A DNA stretch of 64,000 nt from Polytrichum commune. Lineage: Eukaryota > Streptophyta > Polytrichopsida > Polytrichales > Polytrichaceae. The DNA lies in contig OX485803.1 in assembly GCA_950295325.1 (NCBI GenBank), positions 55,255,554 through 55,319,553 on the forward strand, read 5' to 3'. Below, piece by piece: positions 46,425-57,820 of this stretch (within the stretch, counting starts at the first letter, position 1; every line of letters starts with the position of its first letter). The position numbers and the translations under genes were made by a program. The notes under the pieces were generated by a model. It was not told where the DNA came from, made no database searches, and saw only the letters and a program-made list of their open reading frames with translations.

Positions 46425-48128
46425 GTGCCTTCTTTTTCTTTTTCTTTTTCTTTAGTATGTACATTTGAAGAGGTTATGAAAAAATTTGAAGGAGAGGTAG
46501 ATGTATTAATGGGGGCCCCAAGGGTTAGAGAAAAAGTTGATATTAGTCTAATAGATGTGTTAGAGTCATCTAGTTTTGAGTGTTCGTCCATTGATGTCCT
46601 ATGGTAACAATTACCAATACCCTATCCAATCTTATTGGGATTTACATTTGGGTTCTAGGTTCTTACTAACGCCCTTGAGTTTTCCCCTCCGAATTGTGGC
46701 TAAGTTACTATGTTCTTCTCTTCATTTGTTTGATGCAATTGTCGAATTACCCATGAATGAACAAAAAAAATTGTTCCGGTATACTAAAACTATTTTTTTT
46801 TGTCAAACGCCTAAAAGTAGTAGCAAAGTCTTGTTTAAATTGGATTATTTTTTCATGATGCCTTTTATTGTTGTGTTAGGTACTCAAATATAGAATATCA
46901 ATATGAGATCTTCAAAACTTATCATCAAAAACTCTGCTCAAAAGGTACTAGCTAAATATGATTCTAGATGTAAATTTCACGACCTTAAATATCTTAAAAT
47001 TGGAATTTTTTTTCATATTCCTTGAATTTAGCATAAACTTGAGGGCAACATTACAAAAATTTGTAGAAAAACATCAATTTAATGCAATTATATCATTTCT
47101 ATTAGATATTTAGGAAAATATGTGTTCAATATATCTACTTGCACACTACTTGTACCGTCTCCTAAAAATTTATAATTTTCTTGAAAAAAAATTGTCGACA
47201 TAAATTGCTTAGTTTTGTAGATCAATGTGTTTTCCAAATGTTTACGATTCTTTCCTTCACAAAATTCAAAGCTAGTATACAGTTTTGAATCACTTTCACT
47301 TGAACCTACGAAGGGTAATGGAGTTGTGTAATCGACCATGTTGGCTCCATGCTGCTGATTTGTTCTTCTTTATTGATAATATTGCTTCAAACATGCGTCC
47401 TTGTGAAATGCAAGAACTGCTTTCAATTCAATCCTTAGTGGTACACCTTATCATGGTCGGACCTCAATACTATTCTTCTACATACAGTCCACCCTCTATA
47501 AATGTTACACCTATAAGTGTTAACCCTCTCTAAATGTTAACCTTCTTCTACTCCCCACATATTGCACACTATAAATGTTAAACGTGTTAACTATTAACAA
47601 AATGGTACTCCCTTCTTTGTAAATTTGACTCTATAAATGTTAACGAATGAAATACAACCATAATATGGATCTCACCAAAGAACCATTGATTCATACTTCA
47701 CCCGTGATTTGTAAACTTGATATTGAATAAAGTTTTGATTGGGTTTGCAATTTTATGAATGGTATTATCTCACAAGGACTCTTCACAATTGCTTATATTT
47801 ATAAATGTTAAGATTTGTATATTGCTCAAAAAAGTAATTGTATAATTGTTAACTGTTAACACCTCTATAAATGTTAACTTTGATCCACTCCCGAGGGTTA
47901 ACATTTATAGAGGGTAGACTGTATTGCCAACATCCAAATCGATGATGATATCAAATCTCAAGGAAATTTCAGGACAATGCAGAGCATGAGACAGGAACTC
48001 AAAGACTTTATTGGAGTTCTTCAGTTGTATGCGCCTCAAAGTCTCATAAGACTTTCAGACATGGAGGCCACGTATATAGAGCTCTTTGACCGGGTTCTCG
48101 TAGATATTTGCCACTTCAATTGTATTTA
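46425..48128 (+). pseudogene. Coding-like remnant split by a MITE, unidentified
   Basis: Several stretches look protein-coding but lie in different frames with stops between them: 46425-46607 (TFEEVMKKFEGEVDVLMGAP), 46576-46890 (hydrophobic, PLSFPLRIVAKLLCSSLHLF) and 47945-48128 (SMRQELKDFIGVLQLYAPQS, then ATYIELFDRVLVDICHF and a stop). The 437-bp MITE at 47485-47921 interrupts the last one. If it and one TA are ignored, a frame reads from DLNTILLH into IANIQIDDDIK. I do not recognise the protein family. It may be a decayed gene or part of an old transposon. Confidence 0.35.
47485..47921. mobile_element. Mariner/pogo-type MITE with TA duplication
   Basis: A 437-bp element. The left end TA|CAGTCCACCCTCTATAAATG and the reverse complement of the right end (CAGTCTACCCTCTATAAATG) are both flanked by TA. 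The word TATAAATGTTAAC recurs many times inside, giving subterminal repeats. Confidence 0.88.
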
Positions 48129-49385
48129 ATGTTGATTTTTGAATCAAAGTATATAACAACTCCTTGACCCAAACAAGGTACTACACTTAACTAGGAGCAC
48201 CTTAATTTGACAAGTTAAGGTATTTGGCATACGTGTGTTAGCCGAATGAATCAAAACATGTTTATTTTTATGTAAGAAAAAAAGAGACCATGTGTACTAG
48301 AAGTCCCCCCCCCCTCCCCCTCTCTCTTGCTAGGGGGCAGTCTGATGTTCACATGGTGAACATTCTCATAATCAATATGTACAGATTGTGCAAGATTTTG
48401 AGGGTGTTGATGTTGGGGATTGTCTTGGTTTAAGGTGCTCCTACCTTACCCTTCCAATTGTGAATGGTGTATGTATAACTACCAAGTTTGTGCTTATGGT
48501 CCTTGGGGGTGCATTGTACTAAACACATATGACTATATGTGATTGCACAAATGGGGTATTGATTTGAACTTTGCCGTGTAACGTATACATGTCCTACACA
48601 ATTTGCAACTTGTAGTAATGTACATGTATGGAGGGCCTTTAAAAAATAAACATTTGTATTTGTATGACAATGTTGCTATGTTAAACCTTGGTTGTGATCA
48701 TGGTGTGTGTTTTTTGAACACACTTGAAGTCCTATAGAAATCTCAAATAGTTCTAAGGTTCTAGAAATCTGCAAATTCAGTGAGCAGAGTCCATATGCTC
48801 CTATGCTTCACAAAGCCCACCAAAATGACTTCAAAGCCCTTAATTCAATGACTTGCTTGGGACTGCACTGTATGTAGGCTAAATTGGTGCACTACTTCAT
48901 CTGAATTTAACCAGCTTGTAGTTACAGATGAACAGGTGAAGGTCAAGACTTCAGGAAAATTACTGATATCAACATATTTACAAGCAAGAGCAAGGACAGA
49001 ACTTAGAACCAAACATTCGAATTTGTGGAATGCAAGTTATAAGGGGAAGAAACCCACCACCACCACCAAGTTGTTGTGAATCGAAAAATCAACAACAGGA
49101 AAAATCAGCAGGAAGTGTATCTGTGTGTTTGTGAACTTCCACCTTTGGCCTCAACTTACAGACAACTACGAGTATGTAGAATTGAGCATTTGGACTCCCA
49201 AACACGTTTGAAATTTGAAATTACACAAGGCATCCCACTATGCCGAAAGCATTGAATGAGAGCTCATTCAATGACCCCCAATATGCTTTGCTTTAGCCCA
49301 TACTCACCCATGAACAATAATATCGAACCCATGCCCACCCATACAATCCATCCATACTTGATATTATCACATTTACACTACGGAT

Positions 49386-49525
49386 TTTGAAAAAAAATAG
49401 TGACATTATCAAGGGTGATAGGGATAATAACGAGGGAGTTTTACACTATGAAAATCGGTTTCAAACTTTTAGGTGACAATATCAAGGTGTTCTATTAACA
49501 AGGGTGACATTATCAAGGTTAGACT
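49386..49525. mobile_element. Truncated mariner/pogo-type element end
   Basis: The right end AAGGTTAGACTG|TA resembles the CAGTCTACCCT terminus of the 47485 element, and GTGACATTATCAAGG is repeated inside. The other end is eroded (near TTGATATTATCAC at 49360). Confidence 0.55.
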
Positions 49526-49827
49526 GTATTGCTTAATTTTACAACAAAAGAACTTATATATAGGGTTTTTTTAAGAGTCTATTGCGAATGCACGTGGTTC
49601 TTGGTTTTAATGAAATATTCAAACCCCAGGCTCAAGGTGTGGATATTATGATATACCTAGTAGGTTGAATCAACATAGAATGGACAAATCGAGGATGGGT
49701 GGCCAAAGAGGTCAAGATCAAAACGTTGGGAACCCATAATAGCTTGGAAATTTCCTTTTTTGGCATACTTTATCCAAGAGTTAGCAACCGAGTCTCCATG
49801 ATCTACATCATGTAGGGTCATTACACC

Positions 49828-50125
49828 ACTTATGGTATTTAGTGTCACACGCGTAATAGTGTCACTTTCCCTATTTTGAGTCGGTCCTAGGTTACACTAA
49901 TGATCATCAACTTCACCATTAGTGTCTCCTCATGACACTTGACTGATATCTTGGCATGAGTATGTTTGATAGTGTTATGAGGTGTATGCCTATGTTACAC
50001 TTTGGTCTACACGTTGACTATGATGTACATTAATGACACTTGGCATTATTATGCTCAAGAACATCGCCCTCTTGCATGTTATAATGTAAACACATGACAC
50101 TTACCAATGTGTGAGTATGTCTTCT
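49828..50125. mobile_element. MITE-like element M, copy 3 (partial)
   Basis: Starts ACTTATGGTATTTAGTGTCA and carries CGCGTAATAGTGTCACTTTC and TTGGCATGAGTATGTTTGAT. The far end is lost. Confidence 0.6.
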
Positions 50126-50243
50126 TACTCTCTCTTTTTAGTACAAATTTCTTTTCTATAGTAAAATCGGTCCACTTTAATTGGACCATATCTTTTATCT
50201 CACTTCATTTTCTAATACACCCCAATATGAGTGTATTAGAAAT

Positions 50244-50279
50244 ATGGTAGAAACGTATTTTGGAATACGTTTCTACCAT
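50244..50279. repeat. Perfect 16-bp stem hairpin flanked by direct repeats
   Basis: ATGGTAGAAACGTATT, a TTGG loop and its exact reverse complement. ACACCCCAATATGAGTG lies on both sides (50217-50233 and 50279-50295). Confidence 0.9.
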
Positions 50280-53076
50280 ACACCCCAATATGAGTGCCGC
50301 GGATGCTACAACCTTACAAAATATCATACAACATACAAGCTTATTTCTTCTCCAAAATGTCGCCCCAAAGTCATGAGTTGACTTGGTCTCGCTGTAAGAT
50401 AGATCACCTTTTCGATATGTTGAACAAGCAATGCGAAACGGATTCCAACACATGGATGGTTTGTAGGGACGGGTTGGCCACATTTGGCGTCACATCACAT
50501 GGTAACCCTTAAAGTAGTGATCACTATTGCTCCACTCAAACTAAGAGTAGAATGATTCTTACGCGAACCCAAAATGGTTAATTGTAAAAATGCTAGCCTG
50601 AAAAAGGATGCATTGATAGGCCAAATGCAGTGATTGGCCAGATAGATCCTATTTCACACCACTTGAGATCACTTTTGCGAGCCGTTTCAGTTAACCATTT
50701 TGAGTTGCCCTCGTACACAAAACATGACATTTTGATGCTCAAATTAACAAGACTCTATTGTACAAAGTAAGGAGGTTGACTTACCCCTCCTTTTGAAAGA
50801 ATGCAACCAATTATTTACAACGAATACAATTACGAAACCACTTGCATTTCTACTCCATCTTTGGAAAACATTGCACCAAATTTCAAGCCCTTTTTTCACC
50901 GTTCCCATTTTCCGGGCTTTGTAGGTAACCCCACAAAACATACGGTTTTGGTTTTCTGCGTTTTGTGCAAGCAAAAGTCACGTGGAGAGATGCTATCCCA
51001 CCACTTGGAGCCATGGAGCATTGGACAGATCCCTTGAAGCTTGAACTTCCTTTGTTCGTCCTATGGTGATGGGGCCGTGCTTTAATTTGCTTTACCCTAA
51101 ACAAGAGGAGACGTTTTGGCTCACGTATGATGACGTGGCATTACATGTGGACGTCCATCTGGCAGCGTAGTAGCTGACTTAACCCCTAAAAACGTGAGGA
51201 GCCCCCACGGGGCTTTCCGGATACGCATTTTCTTTTTGGGATTTACACCTAAACAAATGCACTTTAGCGAAACTTGTCAACTAGGGCGGACCGTATCTTG
51301 ACACATGCAGTTGTACCTTTTTTGATAGGTGTAAGGGTGTTATTGGGATTGTATTTCACGTTCTTTGTCCAACTCTTTATTGATTGGATTTTTACACACA
51401 ACAAAAAGGCTAACTTGTGCTTAGCAAACCTATGATGAAACATCATCCAAAATCGGATAAAAAATCTATTTTATTTTATTTAGGTGATTGTTATCAGAAG
51501 TGCATGTGTTGTTGGTTCCTTGAGTGAATACATAAGTCTTCCCAAGTGTGTTCATTGTTGAGTGTGGGATTGTTAATCAAAATCCGAAGACTTGGTCCCA
51601 ATCTCTTCTAAACATGTGTTGTTATGTTGTTTGTCCTTTGGTCATGACCAAACCACGTGTATATAGGTGTCCGACGAAAAGTGTGACCGAATAACACCCG
51701 CAGATTTTGATACATGGGTTGTGTTTTGAATGAATCTCGTGAACACGTACAACTTCAACACGTTAGTGTTCGTTGTCGTTTTTTCTTACTAAGTGACTTC
51801 TCATCCACATTTCAATCATTCATGACAATATATTCATTATAGAGATGGTAGGATCCATAGTACCTTGAACTTTGTTTCAACAATCGGCATGGATTTCACA
51901 CCTTATGTCACAAAAGAGTGGGCGAGCAAGAGCAAGCACGCAACCGCACATCTGCATTCTTGCAGAGTAAATAGGACAGTGGATGAACTAAAAGTAAGTT
52001 GCGATGACAATATTTGTAAACCTATTCATGAAAAATGTCATCCCAAAAATTGACCAAAGTAACGTAAATTACCATATGACACTAACACACAATATTTGGT
52101 TGATTGGTTTCATTTTTAACCAAATTTTTAGCCGCGTGTGGATGGGCCTCAAGAGTTGGTTAAACATCCAATAACCTCACATTTTTTGTTATGGGACCAA
52201 CTTGGTCATGTGCATGCATTGCGCTCGACCTCCGTTACAATATCGCGTTGGAGAACGGAGAGTTGCCACTTGTGCAACCCTTTTGAGGAAGAACAAATTG
52301 TGAAAGGTAGTGCAAACTACAGTCCCCCTATTGTGGCCCTATTATGGGCACTTCTAACTCCATGGACAATTTGGGCTACTGAAATAGATTGGGGTTCATC
52401 TTATTGAATTAAAAATTGTAAATCACAATTATCGTCATTTCAAATTTCAGAATCGGAGTTGGCATGCAAAAGTTAGAAGAAGTCAAAGTGAAGATTCTCT
52501 TTCTCTTTTGGGTGTTCGCGTAGACACTTCTTCCACAGTTATGTGAAGTAAGAAATGTAGAATGACTACTGTGTTTGAGCATGTAGTCCAATCCTATTAT
52601 AACACGTGTGTGTTCGAATTCCATTGTTGATTACAAGTCTTGCGATATAACTTACTACTCAAATATAGGTGTCCAAGTATGAAGACTAACCCACATAAGG
52701 CCCGCATGTGATTTTTATACGATGATTCAACTTGTAATTGAATTTACCTTTATAAGTCAACTTTGCTCACAACATTCGACCCCCCCCCCCCCGGCCCTTT
52801 GTCCAACATTCAAAGTCTCATAAATGGCATATGAAATGTTAAGAGAAAGAGAATCTAGGGTCGGTGTCACGCCATTGGAAATATGATTACATATAGGTAG
52901 TCTAACGATCAAAGTGGCCATTGTTGCATGAGTTCATCCCAAGCTTGCCTCATGCTCGGAGCTCGGAAGTTACATGTCCACACTAAAATTTGCGAATGAT
53001 TTGGGTTACCATCTAAACTTACGCCGTCTAGATCATTCTCTTGATAATATGATTTATTACTAAGAATCAAGTAAAT

Positions 53077-53450
53077 AATTTATGGTGTTTTTTTGGGGGG
53101 TCATGTACACTACTTGCGAAGGGTCTAGAAATGTCATTCACACTAATTGTCAAAATAACACTATTTGGCAATATATGGTATGACGTCTAATGTAACACGT
53201 TGGAGTACTTGGGATTGGATAGTTTCTCATGTTAGCATTGTGTAAGAGGAAGATATTGTTGAACCTAATAATGTCAATTGTCGTGTATTTATACTTGAGG
53301 TCTACTTGTTGATTATTGTGTAACCTAGGCATAGACCTCATCATACTATGAGCATACTAATACCAACATATTAGTGGTCACTCTAACACCAAGTGTCATG
53401 TGGTTACACTAATGATCAAGTTGTAGTTACATCAACAATAATTGTTTTTA
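53077..53450. mobile_element. MITE-like element M, copy 4 (diverged)
   Basis: Starts AATTTATGGTGTTTTTTTGG and shares GAAGATATTGTTGA and CACCAAGTGTCATGTGGTTA with the other M copies. The end is not defined. Confidence 0.45.
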
Positions 53451-54159
53451 CAGTCGATGAAATTATTTACCAAGTAAAGTTGTTAGATTTTCAATAATGT
53501 CCAAATAAACCGATTTGACATATGTTGGTAAAATATGTTATACACCGTAAGTAGGTAATGCATTGTGTACTTTCAAATAGTAAGTGACAACTAAATACAA
53601 TATGTAGTGTTGTGTGATTGTGGAAGGAATTGGTGGATAGAATCGTAATCTTAGTTACTGCCTCTGAATGTATGGAGGCATCTTGTCAAATTTTGAGAAG
53701 CATAAAGTTCAGATGACCTAAGGTAGCCTTGAATCTGAGCTTCTTTCAATGGTGGTTTTTTTTTTAAGTCAAAAAAGGATAAGAATAGTCAAGAAGGCTG
53801 GCCGCCTGATCAGTGTGTATTTTTGACAAACTTTTTGCACGTTTCTGACATTTGACACGCAAAAACTTGCACAAAAGTAAATTGAATGTCAATTGACACG
53901 CACAATTTAGATTTTGACATGTACTATGACTTGTGAAGAAAAAAGACCACGCGTCAATTGACACGTACTACTAGGCATGTGACACTGAGGTGGCATTTTA
54001 GAAGAAAATGTAGATGTCAACTGACATTCATTTTCATTTTTGAGAACATCAGGTGACACTTTGGATTTGAAGTTGAACATCAAATGAAATTTGTGAAACA
54101 TACACATTGCGCCCAGTTGAACATAAGGTAGATGTGTTTAATTCCAACAAAATAATAAT

Positions 54160-54365
54160 TTGGACGCCTATATTTGAGTTGTATGTGGTTAGGTGTGGAT
54201 CTAAGAATAAATACCAAAAAGATGTTTGTTCAAAAGAGATTGGACTACGTGGTAAAAATATACTAACCATTTGAGGCTCAATAGTCAACATGATTGATTT
54301 TGGGGGGGGGGGAGGACGTATATGGAAATCATTTGGACTTGCTAATCATCTTGCACTAATCGCAT
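54160..54365 (+). repeat. Dispersed repeat D, copy 2
   Basis: Shares GGTGTGGATCTAAGAATAAA, ATACCAAAAAGATGT and CTCAATAGTCAACATGATTG with the copies at 3299 and 56395. It contains a G10 run at about 54301. Confidence 0.6.
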
Positions 54366-54837
54366 GTTTCTTATCCTTTGAGAGGTGGGTGTAAAGAGAA
54401 AGCATCCAAATAACACATATCTCCCCTAATGCATAAGTTGCATTGGACACACTTGAATCTTTCAAGAAATGTGTGGCTCGGCCTATAAGCGGTCAATAAA
54501 CACATTCCATCCTGCAACTGGCTCAGTCCCCAATGTTGGAGTCCACACAATGTAGCACGTGCATGGTGGAACCTCAAGAGAAACATGGTAGAGTCCAATG
54601 ATTTCAATTTTAATAAAATTTGATCCCTAACTTAGGGTCAGGGACGTTGAGTTAATCTATTGGGACCAAGTGGAATTAATTATCAACAAACTTGGAATGG
54701 GCATGTTTTTCGTGCACCTGACATGATACGCTGTGAAGTTGCAAGGATCCTTGCTACGAACATGCACTCCCTTCAAGGAGCCCTTTACCAAACCTTAAAC
54801 TAGGTTTTTCAAGACCGTAACCTCAAAGACTAAATTA

Positions 54838-55368
54838 TTTATGGTAAATACCGTGGGCACAAGTGTACCGTGACTTACCTTTTGTTACACTAAAGTGTGG
54901 CCCATAGTATACACCATCACACATTAAAATAGTGTAGAACCTTATAATTAAGGAAATTGTTTTTACTTCGGTTCTTCACGTACCCGTCCTACCCAAGAAA
55001 TTCTGATGGAAATCATATTATTTTGTAAAATAAAAAACTACAATACTCTTATTTTTAGATAAGTAACATGTAATTTTTTTGGGGGGAAGACAACATTTAA
55101 ACAAAATTCATAGTCTAATTAAAAAATAAATCAACTAATCAAATCTTACATTCAAAACCGCCGACCAAAGATGATAATGAAATGGATATCACTTCGTTTG
55201 AAATCTCTCAATTGCACCCTATCCAAAAGAAAAGAAATCGTAACCCACAACATAGACCTTTGGCGTCTATATTGTGGGTTGAAATATATTGCACATCCAC
55301 AATAACATCCATGATGTTTTTTCCTATTGGTTTCTTTGTGTAGTGTGGCCCACAGTATTTACCATAAA
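54838..55368. mobile_element. MITE-like element with TTTATGGTAAATAC ends
   Basis: The left end TTTATGGTAAATACCGTGGG pairs with the reverse complement of the right end, TTTATGGTAAATACTGTGGG. A GTGTGGCCCAYAGTAT word follows inside both ends. It is 531 bp and non-coding. The start TTTATGGT is shared with family M. Confidence 0.7.
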
Positions 55369-55601
55369 CAATGTAGTGCAGTGGGATTCGTATATGTTGA
55401 CACAATTTGGTTGACAACTAATAACATATTGTGGACAGACCTAACACAATTAGGTTGAAAACAAAAGATTAGTGTGCACAACCCCCAATCCATCGTCATG
55501 CACAAAACTTTCACCAGAACCCATCGACTCCATAATATTCATCCACCTCTATAAGTTTCAATGTGATTTCTAAATCTTCAAAAAAGTTCTCATAATTTTG
55601 A

Positions 55602-55625
55602 GACAACAACAACAACAACAACAAA
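55602..55625. repeat. ACA trinucleotide microsatellite
   Basis: Seven to eight ACA units. Confidence 0.9.
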
Positions 55626-55979
55626 AGTTTATTATTCATGTGGAATGGTAATTAGCCTAAGCCACGCTACTCACCGACACTCCAAACACCGTTAATGTGC
55701 CAGCCCATTCTACATGAATCTACTTTTGGTTGGACCCACAACATGATTTAGCTTGATGCTAGTGAAAGTATCATTTGTGAATATCATCCAAATTGTAAAG
55801 TTGGCAAAGTAGGCAAAGTAGGCAAAGTAAAGTAATCGCCCAAAAGACTTGGCTATTGATGCAGCCTGAAATGGGGCCAACCTTTGGGCTTAATAGTGTC
55901 AAAGTAAGGGCCACCTTTTCTTCTTCGAAGTTCACATTGCAGAAGGGCAGCTCATTCAGATGTCAGGAACCTTCTGCTG

Positions 55980-56190
55980 CACTGAACCGGGAGAGCCAAC
56001 CGCTAGTTACAGACATGATCCAGTTGAAGTTCAAGGCTTCAGAAAAATTACCCATTATTTTGGAGGAAAATCTACGAAACAATACCTCAAATTCATAAGG
56101 CAAAACCGAAACGTCACCACATGTTATTGGTTGGACTTGGAAACACTGGGTTTTTTGATCGATTATGCCTGAAAATCTCCCTGGGCGCTG
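55980..56190 (-). mobile_element. hAT-like MITE, copy 13
   Basis: A 211-bp copy from CACTGAACCGGGAGAGCC to CCCTGGGCGCTG, flanked by TTCTGCTG (55972-55979) and TTCTGTTG (56191-56198), a 7/8 target duplication. The frames across it come from the element. Confidence 0.85.
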
Positions 56191-56394
56191 TTCTGTTGTG
56201 ATAGACCAAAAACTACACAAGGGCGATTGTGGCCCAGTTGAAGAAGCTTCCTACTCCACGTGAGGTGAATGGGGCTTTAATGGTAACTTTCTCTCCAACT
56301 AGCCCACTTCTCCAAGGATATCAAGCACACAATTAGAGCAAGATGGTTAGTGTATCGAATTCAAGGCTGTAGTTACGTTCCTCACAATTCTTGA

Positions 56395-56636
56395 GCTCAG
56401 ATGAGTATCTTATTCATTATCAAAGTAGAGATTCTCATGCTCATTAAGTGGTCATATAATATCCCCCCGTTATGTTGACTATTGAGCCCACAATGATTTT
56501 TATATTTTGAGCACGTCGTCCAATTGTTCTTGAACACAAGTCTTTTTGGTATCCGTTCCTGGAGAGACACCCAACCACATACCACCTCAAGTATACGTGT
56601 CCGTTTAAGAGAAGTGATCGAAGTAGACGCATCCAC
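56395..56636 (-). repeat. Dispersed repeat D, copy 3
   Basis: Reverse-orientation copy. On the minus strand it shares GGACACGTATACTTGAGGTG, GATACCAAAAAGACTTGTG and CTCAATAGTCAACATAACGG with the other copies. Confidence 0.6.
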
Positions 56637-57820
56637 CTCACAATTTTGATCACTGAATCTTATCGAAACTTTGTCTCATCTAGTTCGCTTTTTGCGGATC
56701 ACGCATGGATTCAGTTGAGTTTCAGAAACAGAGTGGAGATGTGAAAGTTGTTAGAGCTCAATTTTTCATATGTAATATACACACACATATACTTTATTTA
56801 TTTTTGGGTAAGTGATCACATAGGACCCTCGAATGTGTTGGAAAACTGAACCGAGAATGGTTGATATGTTGAAACGCAGAGTGCGATCTCATTGTAAAAC
56901 GTGTCTTTTTGACGGCCATTCTTGACTACAAACCATTGTCATTCACTGCTCAACAATCCTCAATGTCGTATTGCATCAGAAAAGTATGTGTGCCAGAGTC
57001 ACAGTTCCAAGTGGAACTTGGGCTCAACAGTCTTTATTTTCACTGTTGCTCCTACCACAAATTTTGATGACACCATTGAGGCCGTTACAATTTTTTCAAT
57101 CTATACTACAGCTACATTGCTTGGGCCCCATCAGGTTACGATTGAGTCATTTGCGACTCTTCATTCCCTGGGCTCATTCATGCTTATTCCAATAGATTTC
57201 TGAACCTCTGAAATCCTGGTTTCGTGAGTATAACAGCAAGCCCTAAACCCCTATCTCTCCCCTCTCCCCAGAAACTATTTTGCAGCTCAGATGCCTACTG
57301 TCATCATGTACCCCTAAATTTCTCTTTGATTTGTTGGGCCACTATCATTAGCACTAGACTTACGCCTCTTCCTGCCAAAAGGATGTTAAAAAACAACAAG
57401 CCACAATCAAAAACAAGGGATTCACGTCATGACAAGGAGTGAAGTATTCTCCGGGCACAGGGCTCACGTGTTTAGTGCAGAGGAAGAAGGTTGCTCTCTG
57501 ATGTGTGCACACATGATAACTTTCCATTTCTGAGACATCTAGGTGTTGGCAGTGGCTGAACCTACTTGGGAGTCGTTCTTTCTCCTACTCGCTACAGGCA
57601 ACTTATATCCTCGTGACAATTTTAAGTTCACCTGCAAGTGGCATGGTTCAACATGGTTAGATGAACCGATGACCAATTGAAGATTGTGTTCTTCTCCGCA
57701 CTCTTCTAACCAAAAAAGGAAAAAAAAGAAAAAAAGAGAAAAAAACAACCTTACCTCACATGAAGGATACGGGGCTTAAGGAAGGAGGATGATGATGTTA
57801 GAAAAGATCATGTCGAGTCT

